Of a DNA stretch of 64,000 nt, positions 55,024 to 63,788 are shown piece after piece. How positions within the stretch are numbered: position 1 is the stretch's first letter; every line of letters begins with the position of its first letter. Source of the DNA: DASRFA01 sp035651755 (GTDB taxonomy: Bacteria > Desulfobacterota > Binatia > UBA12015); the NCBI GenBank assembly GCA_035651755.1, contig DASRFA010000056.1, positions 496,001 to 560,000 on the forward strand, in the 5' to 3' direction. Both the position numbers and the translations under genes were made by a program. The notes below the pieces were generated by a model. That model was not told where the DNA came from and ran no database searches. It saw only the letters and a list, made by a program, of their open reading frames with translations.

Positions 55024-55659
55024 ATGCGCAGCGACAGCGAGGCGAAGGAGCTCGTCGTCCAGATCACCAACGAGATGTTCTCGCTCGGGCTCTTGACGGC
55101 GACCGGCGGCAACGTGTCGTCGCGCGGCGCCGACGAAGAGACGATCTGGATCACCCCGAGCCGGCTCTACAAGGGGAACCTCAAGCAGGAGGACCTCGTC
55201 CGCATCAAGCCCGACGGCTCGGTGGTCGAGGGCGATCGCAACCCGTCCGTCGAGTGGCAGATGCACTTCGGCTGCTACACGGCGCGGCCGGACATGACGG
55301 GCGCGCTCCACACGCACGCCCCGATCGCGACCGCGATGGGGATCGTCGGGCTGCCGTTCCCGCCGATCAACACCGACGCGGTCTTCCTGCGCGACACCGT
55401 GCTCGTGCCCTGGTACATGCCGGGATCGAAGGAGCTCGCCGACGCGGTCCTGGAGGCGATGAAGAAGAGCCGCGGCTGCTTCCTCCAGAACCACGGACTC
55501 ATGACGGTCGGGAAGACGCTCCGCGACGCCGCGACGCGCGCGATGAACCTCGAGGAGACCGCGAAGATCGTCCTCTACTGCAAGCAGTTCGGCGGCGAGC
55601 TCACGCTGCTGCCGGACGAGTGGGTCGACCGACTAGCGGCAATCGCGGAATTCATCTGA
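55024..55659 (+). CDS. Class II aldolase/adducin family protein
   Basis: A 211-residue zinc-dependent aldolase-type protein. TGGNVSSRG, the Zn-binding HTHAP, and NHGLMTVGKTLRDAA with the third metal His are visible, as in L-fuculose-1-phosphate aldolase and relatives. The acidic residue preceding HTH and the start MRSDSEAKELVVQITNEMF fit. It may cleave a phosphorylated or acidic hydroxy-ketone downstream of the lactonase. It starts 38 nt after the lactonase stop. Confidence 0.9.
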   Translation: MRSDSEAKELVVQITNEMFSLGLLTATGGNVSSRGADEETIWITPSRLYKGNLKQEDLVRIKPDGSVVEGDRNPSVEWQMHFGCYTARPDMTGALHTHAPIATAMGIVGLPFPPINTDAVFLRDTVLVPWYMPGSKELADAVLEAMKKSRGCFLQNHGLMTVGKTLRDAATRAMNLEETAKIVLYCKQFGGELTLLPDEWVDRLAAIAEFI

Positions 55660-55667
55660 TCGGGGGA

Positions 55668-56234
55668 ATGGCCATGGCACGAATTCCGTACGTCGACGTC
55701 GCGAGCGCGCCCGAGCGCGTGCGACAGGCCCTCGAGCAGCTGCCGGCGAAGCTGAACGTCTTCCGCATGATGGCGCACGCGGAGACGCTGTTCCCGCACT
55801 GGGTGCGGCTCGGCGGTGCGATCCTCGGGCGCTCCAAGCTCGCGCCCCGGCTGCGCGAGCTCGTCATCCTGCGCGTCGCGCGCCGCTCCGGCTGCGACTA
55901 CGAGTGGACCCAGCACGTCCCGATCGCGAAGGCGTGCGGCATCGACGACGCGCAGATCGCCGCGCTCGCGGCCGATCGCGACGACGCGCCCGGCTTCGGC
56001 GACGAGGACCGGCTCGTCCTGCGCGTGACCGACGAGGCGATCCGCGACGTCCGTCTCCCGGACGCGACCTTCGGCGAGGCGGCGCGCCGGTTCTCGCACC
56101 GCGAGATCGTCGAGCTCCTGATGACCGTCGGCTTCTACCGCGGCCTCGCGATGGTCCTCGAGTCGACCGGCGTCGACGTCGACCCGCCGGCGGGGACTGC
56201 GATCGTCGACGACATCCGGCGCCGCACGTCGTAG
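55668..56234 (+). CDS. Carboxymuconolactone decarboxylase (AhpD-like) family protein
   Basis: A 188-residue AhpD-fold protein: LNVFRMMAHAETLFPHWVRL, LREL.ILRVARRSGCDYEWTQHVPIAK, FYRGLAMVLESTGVDV. In place of the CxxC redox pair of true AhpD it has Cys-Asp-Tyr-Glu, with the later His kept. A decarboxylase- or isomerase-type role is more likely than peroxidase activity. GGGGGA ribosome-binding site; 8 nt after the aldolase stop. It abuts the convergent EamA gene with no gap. Confidence 0.88.
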   Translation: MAMARIPYVDVASAPERVRQALEQLPAKLNVFRMMAHAETLFPHWVRLGGAILGRSKLAPRLRELVILRVARRSGCDYEWTQHVPIAKACGIDDAQIAALAADRDDAPGFGDEDRLVLRVTDEAIRDVRLPDATFGEAARRFSHREIVELLMTVGFYRGLAMVLESTGVDVDPPAGTAIVDDIRRRTS

Positions 56235-57212
56235 CTACGGCGCGTCCGTCGCGGCGGCGCTCTCGGCGAGCTCCTCGGCCGTCGCGGGGCTGCGCGCCGA
56301 GAAGACGATGCGCGCGATCGCGCCCAGCACGATCGCCCCGCCGACGAGCTCCGCGGGCGTGATCGTCTCGCCGAGGAAGGCGGCCGCCCCCGCCGACGCG
56401 AGGACCGGCACGCCGAGCAGCATGATCGACACGACGAAGGCCGACGCGTGCGCGTGCGCCCAGTTCGTGAGCACGTGCCCGAGCGTCCCCGACACGAGCG
56501 CGAGGCCGACCAGCACGGGCCAATCCGAGGGCGTCGGCGACGCGAGGTCCTGGCGCGTCGCGACGCAGACGGCGAGCACGAGCAGGCCGGAGACCGTCGT
56601 CATCCCGATCACGTAGTCGGTCGCCTCGACGCGCGCCCGGGCGCGCTTCGAGAAGAGGAAGTACGCGGTGAACGCGAAGAGGTTCACGACCGCGATGGCG
56701 TCCCCGAGCGGGCTCCATCCCGGAGACCCGTGCGATCCGATCACGACGAGCCCCGTCCCGGCGACGGCGACCGCCGCCCAGCCGATCGCGCTCCGGGTGA
56801 CCGGCTCCCCGAAGAGCGGCGCCGCGACCAGAAGCACGAGCGCGGGCTGGAGCGCCCCGATGATCGAGACGTTCGCGACGCTCGTGAGCTTGAGGCTCGT
56901 GAAGAAGAGGACCTGGTGGAACCCGAACAGGGTGCCGCCGATCGCGGAGGCCCGGAGCCAGCTCGCGTCGAGGCGGCGCCGCCGGCGCGCCGACACGGCC
57001 GGCAGCAGCCACAGCACCGGGATCGCGAGCCAGAGGCGGTAGAACGACGCGACGAGGCCGGTCGTGGAGACCGTCTTGATCGCGACGTTGCTCCACCCCC
57101 ACGTGAGGACGGCGAGCGCGACCGCGACGAGCGCCAGCGTCTGCTGGCGCCGGTCGGACGCAGCACCTTCCCATGCCGGCCGCGGGCCGCGCGCGAGTTG
57201 CCTACCGACCAT
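56235..57212 (-). CDS. EamA/DMT superfamily transporter
   Basis: A 325-residue inner-membrane protein with ten predicted helices in two EamA repeats: LVAVALAVLTWGWSNVAIKT opens the first, and LGDAIAVVNLFAFTAYFLFS opens the second. The family exports metabolites or amino acids; the substrate is unknown. ATG 57212 lies inside the left copy of a 22-bp direct repeat shared with the divergent glycosyltransferase start. Confidence 0.88.
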   Translation of the reverse strand: MVGRQLARGPRPAWEGAASDRRQQTLALVAVALAVLTWGWSNVAIKTVSTTGLVASFYRLWLAIPVLWLLPAVSARRRRRLDASWLRASAIGGTLFGFHQVLFFTSLKLTSVANVSIIGALQPALVLLVAAPLFGEPVTRSAIGWAAVAVAGTGLVVIGSHGSPGWSPLGDAIAVVNLFAFTAYFLFSKRARARVEATDYVIGMTTVSGLLVLAVCVATRQDLASPTPSDWPVLVGLALVSGTLGHVLTNWAHAHASAFVVSIMLLGVPVLASAGAAAFLGETITPAELVGGAIVLGAIARIVFSARSPATAEELAESAAATDAP

Positions 57213-57239
57213 GACGTGCGAGTTGCCTATCCACCATGA
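57193..57239. repeat. 22-bp direct repeat spanning divergent start codons
   Basis: GCGAGTTGCCTA followed by CCGACCATGA (57193-57214) and GCGAGTTGCCTA followed by TCCACCATGA (57218-57239) differ at two positions and are spaced 25 bp apart. The left copy carries the minus-strand EamA start codon, the right copy the glycosyltransferase ATG. They could be a duplicated operator or a duplicated start region. Confidence 0.7.
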
Positions 57240-58657
57240 ATGGGCTTCACTCGGGGCGCTTGGTCAGCGCGGAGGACAGGGGCGTCCTGCGTGCGCGTGC
57301 GCCGATCTCGGTCGTGATCCCGGCGCACGACGCCGCACCATTTCTCGACGCCTGCCTGCGCCACCTCGCGCACTCGCGCGTCGCGCCGCTCGAGGTCATC
57401 GTCGTCGACGACGGATCGCGCGACCAGACGGCCTCGATCGCCCGCTCGCACGGGGTCACGGTGCTGTCGACCGGCGGGCGGAAGGGGCCGGCACACGCCC
57501 GAAACGTGGGTGGCCAGGCCGTGCGCGGCGACATCCTGTTCTTCATCGACGCCGACGTCTGCGTCCATCCCGACACGATCGAGCGCATCGCCGACGCCTT
57601 CGCCGCCGACCGCGAGCTCGACGCGATGATCGGATCGTACGACGACAGCCCCGAAGCCCCGGACTTCATCTCGCAGTACAAGAACCTCATGCACTGCTTC
57701 ACGCATCAGAACGGCCGCCGGATGGCGTCCACCTTCTGGAGCGGCTGCGGCGCGATCCGCCGCCACGTGTTTCTCGAGCACAGCGGCTTCGCCACGGAGT
57801 ACGGCCGCCCGGCGATCGAGGACATCGAGCTCGGCTACCGCCTGGTGATGGCGCGCCGCAAGGTGATCCTCGACCGCGACCTTCTCGTCAAGCACTTGAA
57901 GCGGTGGACGCTCTGGAGCCTCGTCCGGACCGACATCGTCGACCGCGGCATCCCGTGGACGGAGCTCATCCTGCGCGACGGCCGCATGCCGAACGACTTG
58001 AACGTCCAGCTCAGCCAGCGCGTGAGCGTCGCGCTCGCGCTCCTCCTGGTCGGGATGGCGGCGTTCGCCGCCGCGTGGTGGGGCGGCGCGTTCCTGACCC
58101 CGCTCCTCGGCGTGCTGTTCTTCCTGCTCTGCCGCTACTGGGCCGACGAGGCCGACCGCGATCCCCCGCCCAGCCGCATCCTGTGGTTCGCGGGAGCGGC
58201 GGGCGCGGTGGTCTGGCTGGCGTGGGTCAACCACATGCACGCGCTCATCCCGCTCGTTGCGCTGAGCGTCCTCGTGCTCGCCCTCCGCCACCGCTACGCG
58301 TATCCGCGCGCGCGGCAGCCCGGGATGACGCGCGTCTTCGTCGGCATCTACGTCGTCGTCGCGGTCCTCCTCTGCCTCTCGTATCTGCCGACGCACCCGC
58401 TGGTCCTCTCCATCTGCCTGGGAGCGCTCGCCGTCCTCTTCCTGAACAACCAGTTCTTCCTGTTCCTGGCGGCGCGCCAGGGAAGGCTGTTCGCGCTCGC
58501 CGCGATTCCGTTCCAGCTCCTCTACCACTTCTACTGCGGGGTGGCGTTCCTCGTCGGGTCCATGCGGTACTGGGGGATGCGTCTCGGCAACGACCGGCTG
58601 CGCGACGGGGCGGAAGGGATACGCTCCGTCGAGCAGCCGGCGCTTCGCCGCCCGTAG
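57236..58657 (+). CDS. Family 2 glycosyltransferase with C-terminal membrane domain
   Basis: A 473-residue GT2 enzyme. The catalytic domain (about 20-260) has ISVVIPAHDAAPFLDACL, VVDDGSRDQT, and FIDADV (DxD-like), with GAIRRHVFLE and EDIELGYRL as acceptor/ED motifs. The second half has about five hydrophobic helices (VALALLLVGMAAFAAAWWGG and others). It likely transfers a sugar to a lipid or glycan at the inner membrane. Confidence 0.88.
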   Translation: MNGLHSGRLVSAEDRGVLRARAPISVVIPAHDAAPFLDACLRHLAHSRVAPLEVIVVDDGSRDQTASIARSHGVTVLSTGGRKGPAHARNVGGQAVRGDILFFIDADVCVHPDTIERIADAFAADRELDAMIGSYDDSPEAPDFISQYKNLMHCFTHQNGRRMASTFWSGCGAIRRHVFLEHSGFATEYGRPAIEDIELGYRLVMARRKVILDRDLLVKHLKRWTLWSLVRTDIVDRGIPWTELILRDGRMPNDLNVQLSQRVSVALALLLVGMAAFAAAWWGGAFLTPLLGVLFFLLCRYWADEADRDPPPSRILWFAGAAGAVVWLAWVNHMHALIPLVALSVLVLALRHRYAYPRARQPGMTRVFVGIYVVVAVLLCLSYLPTHPLVLSICLGALAVLFLNNQFFLFLAARQGRLFALAAIPFQLLYHFYCGVAFLVGSMRYWGMRLGNDRLRDGAEGIRSVEQPALRRP

Positions 58658-58676
58658 GAGCCCGTCCGACCGCGGC

Positions 58677-59867
58677 ATGGGAGCGAGGACCGCGAGGCGC
58701 CGCCGGCGCAGCGCACCGACCCGGACGGCAGTGCGACGCGCGCGCCGTCACGCGTTCCGCGTTGCGCTCGCCGCATTCGCGCTCGCCGCGGGTTGCGCGC
58801 GGTCGGGGTCCCCGCCCGAGCCGTGCAATCCGAATCCGCCGCGCGGCGAGATCGGAACGATCTGCGGCTTTGCGCGTCCCGAGGACGTCGAGGCGGTGCC
58901 GCTCGCGGGCATCGTGCTCGTGAGCCAGCTGCACTCGTTCGTCGGCGACGAGCCGGGCTCGATCGCCGCGGTCGACATCGCGTCGGCGGCGAGCGGCGAG
59001 CCGCGCGTGCGGCGGCTCTGGCCGACGGGGGACGCGACGCGCGACGTCGGCGTCGACGCCGATCGGCCTCCCGTCGGAGATCCCGGGTGCACGGAGCCTC
59101 CGCCGGCCGACCGCTTCGCGCCGCACGGCATCCACGCGTCGCCGACCGACACGCCCGGGATCATCCGCGTCGCCGTCGTGGCGCACGGATTTCGGGAGGC
59201 CGTCGAGCTGTTCCACCTGATCGGCACGGGCGACGCTGCGCGCCTCGTGTGGCGCGGCTGCGCGCCGTTTGCGCCGCGCGTTTCGGGAAACGACGTCACG
59301 ATCGCGCGCGACGGGAGCCTGATCGCGTCGAACTACCAGCCGACCATGGGCGGCGCGGGCGGCCTGTACTGGATGATCGTGGGTGGCCTCGGCTTCGATA
59401 CCGGCGACGTCCTCTCGTGGGGCGGGGGCGAGGGCTGGCGCTCGATCCCCGGCACCGCGGCCGCCAACCCGAACGGGGTCGCCGTTTCGCCGGACGGCAG
59501 CACGGTCTTCTACGTCGAGACCGGCGGCGGCCGCATCGACCGGGTGCCGCGCGCCGGCATTCCGGGCGGCAAGCCCGACCGCGCGCACCTCCCGGGCGCG
59601 CCCGACAACGTCTCGTGGAGCAGCCGGGGAACGCTGCTCGTCGCATCGCACGCGAGCGCCGGCGCGTTCCTCCGCTGCGCCTTCTCGGGACCGCCCTGCC
59701 ACGCGCCGTGGCTGCTCCTCGAGGTCGACCCGGCGACGCTGGTCGCGAAGCCGCTGCTCGAGAGCGACGGCCGCGCCGTCGGCGCCGTCGCGTCGGCGAC
59801 CGAGGTCGAGGGCCGCTACTACTTCGGCGCGGTGTTCGGCGATCGTATCGGCGTCTGGCAGCCATAG
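58677..59867 (+). CDS. Lipoprotein with β-propeller-like (SMP-30/NHL-type) fold
   Basis: A 396-residue protein with an Arg-rich N-terminus, a hydrophobic stretch and the lipobox LAAGC (Cys about 40), so a membrane-anchored lipoprotein. The mature part has propeller-like strands: NPNGVAVSPDGSTVFYVETG, GRIDRVPRAGIPGGKPD, RGTLLVASHASAG. Several paired Cys residues may form disulfides. It resembles arylesterase/SMP-30-like folds, but no catalytic residues can be assigned. Function unknown. Confidence 0.7.
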   Translation: MGARTARRRRRSAPTRTAVRRARRHAFRVALAAFALAAGCARSGSPPEPCNPNPPRGEIGTICGFARPEDVEAVPLAGIVLVSQLHSFVGDEPGSIAAVDIASAASGEPRVRRLWPTGDATRDVGVDADRPPVGDPGCTEPPPADRFAPHGIHASPTDTPGIIRVAVVAHGFREAVELFHLIGTGDAARLVWRGCAPFAPRVSGNDVTIARDGSLIASNYQPTMGGAGGLYWMIVGGLGFDTGDVLSWGGGEGWRSIPGTAAANPNGVAVSPDGSTVFYVETGGGRIDRVPRAGIPGGKPDRAHLPGAPDNVSWSSRGTLLVASHASAGAFLRCAFSGPPCHAPWLLLEVDPATLVAKPLLESDGRAVGAVASATEVEGRYYFGAVFGDRIGVWQP

Positions 59868-59893
59868 TTTCGTCCGCCACGAAGGGAGCCGCG

Positions 59894-60343
59894 ATGCGCG
59901 CCACCACCGAGCACCCGGTTCGCCCGCTCCGCCGGGGCACGCCGCGGCGAGCCGCCGTCCGCCACGACGAGTTCCTCGCGACCGAGTACGAGCTCTACAT
60001 CCCCGCCGGCATCTGGACCCACACGGCGGTGCGCGAGTTCCTCGACCAGCCGCTGCGCGCCGAGGGCGGCGCCACGATCTCCAAGGGCGCGACCGGCGTC
60101 TGGCGCGGCGGCGAGGAGGAGACGCACGTGATCCGGATCGTCGTCCACCGCTCGCCGGACGGGCGTGACCGCTTCTTCGACGTGCTCCAGCGCCGCGTCG
60201 GCCGCCTGATGGCGCGGCTCGCCGAGTGGCCCGAGGCGCGCCAGCAGGAGGTCATGTTCACGTCGAAGGAGGTCCGCGTCGGCGTGTCGCGACTGGCCGT
60301 CGTGGCTGCGCCGAGGAAGCGCCGCCGTCGCGCAGCCGGCTGA
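59894..60343 (+). CDS. Unknown protein (149 aa)
   Basis: A 149-residue cytoplasmic protein with basic ends. The core RHDEFLATEYELYIPAGIWT, GVWRGGEEETHVIRIVVHRS and DRFFDVLQRRVGRLMARLAE looks globular (β-strands then a helix) and its composition supports real coding. The C-terminal PRKRRRRAAG is strongly basic. No family recognised. It starts 26 nt after the lipoprotein gene and has GAAGGGAG before the ATG. Confidence 0.6.
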   Translation: MRATTEHPVRPLRRGTPRRAAVRHDEFLATEYELYIPAGIWTHTAVREFLDQPLRAEGGATISKGATGVWRGGEEETHVIRIVVHRSPDGRDRFFDVLQRRVGRLMARLAEWPEARQQEVMFTSKEVRVGVSRLAVVAAPRKRRRRAAG

Positions 60344-60383
60344 CGCGCAATCCGAGCTCGCATCGCGTACCCGTCTGCCGTGC

Positions 60384-60411
60384 TTGCTTGAGCGAAACAG
60401 TTGTTTAAAAC
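60384..60411 (+). promoter_or_regulatory. Promoter of TetR-led efflux operon
   Basis: TTGCTT (60384-60389), 16-bp spacer, TAAAAC (60406-60411). Transcription should begin about 60418, just before GTG 60421, so the regulator mRNA would be leaderless. The -10 lies between and inside the two operator palindromes. Confidence 0.5.
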
Positions 60412-60419
60412 AGTTGTTT
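60395..60419 (+). promoter_or_regulatory. Duplicated palindromic operator, AAACAGTTGTTT x2
   Basis: Two identical 12-mers AAACAGTTGTTT (60395-60406 and 60408-60419), each a near-palindrome with arms AAACA/TGTTT, repeat at 13-bp period and end one base before the GTG start of the TetR-type gene. It stands out as AT-rich in a very GC-rich region. It is almost certainly the autoregulatory operator of that repressor. Confidence 0.75.
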
Positions 60420-60420
60420 C

Positions 60421-61107
60421 GTGGCGACCACGAGCCCGGATACCCGCGAGCGCCTTCTGCTCGCCGCTGCCGAGCTGTTCGCGGCGCACGGCTGCCACGG
60501 AACGACGGTGCGCGAGATCGCGCGCCGGGCGGGCGCGAACGTCGCGGCCGCGAACTACCACTTCGGCTCGAAGAACGAGCTCTACCTCGGCGTGCTGCGG
60601 CGACACTTCGGGGAAATCCGGAGCCGGCTGGAGGAGCAGACGCCGCTGCCGGAGGGCCCGGCGCTCCGCAGGCTTCCGCGGAACGACGTCGTCGACCTCC
60701 TCCGGCGGCGGATCGCGACGATGCTCGAGCTCCTGATCGGCCCGCCGCCCGGCCTGCACGGCTCGCTCATGATCCGGGAGATGATCGATCCGAGCGAGGC
60801 GCTGCCGGTCATCGTCGCGGAGTTCATCCGCCCGCAGATGAGCGATCTCGGGGCGATTCTCCGGCGCCTCGCACCCGGGCTCGGGGAGACCGAGATCGAG
60901 CGCTCGATCTTCAGCATCATCGGGCAGATCCTGTTCTACCGCCTGACGCGCCCGGTCCAGCTTCTCCTCGCGCGCCGGCGCGAGCTGCCGGCCGGCCTCG
61001 CGCGCGAGGTCGCGCACCACATCGCGGAGCTCTCGGTCGGCGGCATGGATCGCCTGGCGTCGGCGCACGGCGCCGCGGCTCACGGCCGGAGGCGCCATGC
61101 GAGCTGA
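60421..61107 (+). CDS. TetR/AcrR family regulator, CecR (YbiH)-like
   Basis: A 228-residue repressor. The HTH is at about 7-53: RERLLLAAAELFAAHGCHGT, TVREIARRAGANVAAANYHF, GSKNELYLGVL. The ligand-binding part, with LHGSLMIREMIDPSEALPVI and the QILFYRLTRPVQLLL segment, resembles the CecR-type DUF1956 C-terminal domain. GTG start directly after the operator pair. It controls the overlapping TolC-HlyD-ABC genes, the same set that accompanies YbiH/YbhGFSR in enterobacteria. Confidence 0.9.
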   Translation: MATTSPDTRERLLLAAAELFAAHGCHGTTVREIARRAGANVAAANYHFGSKNELYLGVLRRHFGEIRSRLEEQTPLPEGPALRRLPRNDVVDLLRRRIATMLELLIGPPPGLHGSLMIREMIDPSEALPVIVAEFIRPQMSDLGAILRRLAPGLGETEIERSIFSIIGQILFYRLTRPVQLLLARRRELPAGLAREVAHHIAELSVGGMDRLASAHGAAAHGRRRHAS

Positions 61108-62758
61108 GGCGGAACGCGGCGCGGTCGGCGCGCGCCGGCCACTCGCTCTCGCGGTCGCCGCGACCGTGGCCATCGCAAGCGTCGCGGGCTGCGGACCGCT
61201 CCAGCGCATGAGCCGTCCCGACGGCGACGGCGGGTGGAGCGCCGACGAGCGCCGCGCCGAGGTCGATCAGATCGGACGCTCCGCCGGCGTCGCGGTCGAC
61301 GGCGTGCGCGCGGCCGGCGCAACGGGAGGTGTGTCGGCGGCGACCTCGGGCACCGCGCTCGGCGCGGAGCACGCGCCCGCCGCGGGCACCGACGCTGCGG
61401 ACAGCGACACCGGACGGGAGCCGGCACGCGCGGCGACGGACGCGGCCGAGCTGCCGATGCGGCGCTCCGACGAGCCCGCCGGCGTGCGACGCGGCGGCGA
61501 CCGCAGCCCCGATCGGATCGACCTCCCGACCGCGCTCGCCATGGCCGACCGGGGCAACCGCCGCATCCGCGCCGCGGAGCGCCAGCTCGACGCGACCGGC
61601 GAGCGCGTGCGCGACGTGCGCGGCCGTCTCCTTCCCGCGACGTCGGCGAGCGCGCGCTACACCTGGTACACGGACGCGCAGACGACGAAGGTCGACCTGC
61701 CGCCCGGCCTGCTGCCGCCCGGCACGACGCCGGTCGTCACCGTGCGCGACGCCGAGAACGGCGTCGTCAACTCGACGGTGGCGATCCCGATCGATCTCAC
61801 CGGCGAGCTCTGGCACACGCTGGCCGCGGCGCAGGCCGGCTATCGCGGCGAGCGCGCGCGCGTCTGGGCGGTGACGCTCGAGCAGCAGCTCCGCGTCGTG
61901 CAGGCGTACTTCGATCTCCTCGAAGCGCTCCGGCTGCGCGAGGTCGCGGAGGACACGCTCGCGGTCTACCGCCGGCAATACGGCATCGCCGACGATCGCT
62001 TCCGGAACGGCCGACTCACCAAGAACGACCTCCTCACGTTCGACGTCGCGCTCCGCGACGCGCAGCACGCGATCCTGCAGCGCGACCTCGGGATCGAGCG
62101 CGCGCGCTGGTCCCTGAACGAGGCGATCGGCGCCGACGTCGACCGGCCGGTCGCGCCGGTCGACGTGCGGACGCGCCCGGACGTGCCCGACGTCGCGCAG
62201 GCGCTCCGCCTCGCCTACGACCACAACCCGGTGCTGGTCGCGCTGCTCGAGGACCAGCAGCGCCTCGAGGAGAGCGTGACCGCGCTCGTCCGGAGCCGCC
62301 TGCCGCGCTTCCAGGGAGGCGGCGCCGTCGACTACCAGAGCTCCGATCTCCTCCAGCCGCCGCAGATCGGGTCCGGATTCGTCGGCCTCACCTGGGACCT
62401 CGGCACGGACCTCCGGCGCGAGGCGCAGATCGCGGAGGCGCGCATCGAGGCGGACCGGAACCGCGTCGACATCCAGCGCCAGATGCGCGAGCTGGAGGCG
62501 GCCGTCCGGACCGCGCAGCTCGCGGCGGTCGAGCGCGTCGCCGCGTTCGAGACCGCGGTGAGCGCGGTCGGTCAGGCGGAGGAGAACCTGCGCATCCGCG
62601 AGCAGCAATTCGACGTCGGGCGCGCGCAGAGCGACGACGTCCTCATCGCCGAGCGCCTCCTCTCCTCGCAGCGCGCGACGCTCGCGACCGCGCTCTACCA
62701 AGCCCACGTGCGCCGCGCGGAGCTGCAGCGCCTGATCGGCCTCCCGATCGAGGAGTGA
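61097..62758 (+). CDS. TolC-family outer-membrane efflux lipoprotein
   Basis: A 553-residue protein. Signal peptide with lipobox VAGC (Cys about 35). A 110-residue Ala/Gly-rich linker of low complexity follows and is longer than usual. The OEP domain then has two α-helical hairpin repeats: IDLPTALAMADRGNRRIRAA, LRVVQAYFDLLEALRLREVA, and QFDVGRAQSDDVLIAERLLS. It forms the outer-membrane channel for the adjacent HlyD/ABC pump. Overlaps the TetR gene by 11 nt. Confidence 0.9.
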   Translation: MRAEAERGAVGARRPLALAVAATVAIASVAGCGPLQRMSRPDGDGGWSADERRAEVDQIGRSAGVAVDGVRAAGATGGVSAATSGTALGAEHAPAAGTDAADSDTGREPARAATDAAELPMRRSDEPAGVRRGGDRSPDRIDLPTALAMADRGNRRIRAAERQLDATGERVRDVRGRLLPATSASARYTWYTDAQTTKVDLPPGLLPPGTTPVVTVRDAENGVVNSTVAIPIDLTGELWHTLAAAQAGYRGERARVWAVTLEQQLRVVQAYFDLLEALRLREVAEDTLAVYRRQYGIADDRFRNGRLTKNDLLTFDVALRDAQHAILQRDLGIERARWSLNEAIGADVDRPVAPVDVRTRPDVPDVAQALRLAYDHNPVLVALLEDQQRLEESVTALVRSRLPRFQGGGAVDYQSSDLLQPPQIGSGFVGLTWDLGTDLRREAQIAEARIEADRNRVDIQRQMRELEAAVRTAQLAAVERVAAFETAVSAVGQAEENLRIREQQFDVGRAQSDDVLIAERLLSSQRATLATALYQAHVRRAELQRLIGLPIEE

Positions 62759-62762
62759 TCGC

Positions 62763-63788
62763 ATGCGTCGCAAGCTGATTCCGGTCGCGATCGCCGTCGT
62801 CGCCGTGCTGGCGCTCGCCGCGTGGGCGCTCACCCGCAAGCGGGAGGCGCCGCACTTCACCGGCTTCGTCGAGGGCGAGGAGCGCATCCTGCGAAGCGAG
62901 GTGACGGCGCGCGCGCTCGACGTCGCGTTCGGCGAGGGCGCGGAGGTCCCGGCCGGAGCGGTCGTCGCCCGCCTCGACACCAGCGAGATCGACGCCCGCA
63001 TCGACTCGCAGCGCCACGAGCTCGAGGTGATAGACGCGGAGATCCTGGCGCAGGGCGAGCGCGTCAAGCTGATCGAGAGCACGTGGCCGCGGGACGTGCA
63101 GGCGCGGCGCGCCGACGTCGAGCAGGCCGAGGCCGCGGCGCGGAACGCGCAGAGCAGCTTCGCGCGCGAGCAGAATCTCGCGCGCACGGGAGCGACGACC
63201 GCGCAGCTCGTCGACGATCAGCGCGCCCGGAACGACCAGGCGCAGGCCGCGCTGGCGCGGGCGCGCGACGTCCTCGCGCGGACTCAGGCGGAGGAGGCGA
63301 ACATCGCGCTCGCGCGTCGCCAGTTCGAGTCGCAGCAGCGGCGGCGCGAGCTCGCCGAGGCGCAGCTGCGCGAGCTCGAGGTCCTGCGCGCGAAGCACGA
63401 GGTGCGCGCGCCGGGCGTGCCGACGGTCGTGCAGACGCAGCTCCTCTGGCCGGGCGAGCTCGCGCAGCCCGGCACGCCGATTCTCTCGGTGCTCGACCCG
63501 CGCGACAAGTACGTCCAGATCTACGTGCCGGTCGAGGACGTGCAGCGCGTGCGCGTCGGGCGGCGGGTCGAGATCGAGCTCGACAGCCTGCCCGGACAGC
63601 GGCTCGCCGGCGAGGTGAGCTTCGTCGCCGATCAGGCCAACTTCACGCCGGAGAAGATCGAGACGCGGCGCGACCGCCTGGGGCAGGTCTATCGCGCGAA
63701 GGTCCGAATCCTCGAAGGCGCCGATCGCATGCCGCCCGGGACCGAGGGCAACGTGTACCTCGTGGGCGCCGAGGAGAAGAGGGCGTGA
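62763..63788 (+). CDS. HlyD/YbhG-family membrane-fusion (periplasmic adaptor) protein
   Basis: A 341-residue adaptor. N-terminal membrane anchor (LIPVAIAVVAVLALAAWAL). The biotinyl-lipoyl halves are FTGFVEGEERILRSEVTARA with VPAGAVVARLDTSEIDARID, and the β-barrel part YVQIYVPVEDVQRVRVGRRV. Between lies a long coiled-coil hairpin (about 85-215). It joins the ABC pump to the TolC-like channel. It starts 4 nt after the TolC-like gene and overlaps the ATPase gene by 4 nt. Confidence 0.92.
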   Translation: MRRKLIPVAIAVVAVLALAAWALTRKREAPHFTGFVEGEERILRSEVTARALDVAFGEGAEVPAGAVVARLDTSEIDARIDSQRHELEVIDAEILAQGERVKLIESTWPRDVQARRADVEQAEAAARNAQSSFAREQNLARTGATTAQLVDDQRARNDQAQAALARARDVLARTQAEEANIALARRQFESQQRRRELAEAQLRELEVLRAKHEVRAPGVPTVVQTQLLWPGELAQPGTPILSVLDPRDKYVQIYVPVEDVQRVRVGRRVEIELDSLPGQRLAGEVSFVADQANFTPEKIETRRDRLGQVYRAKVRILEGADRMPPGTEGNVYLVGAEEKRA

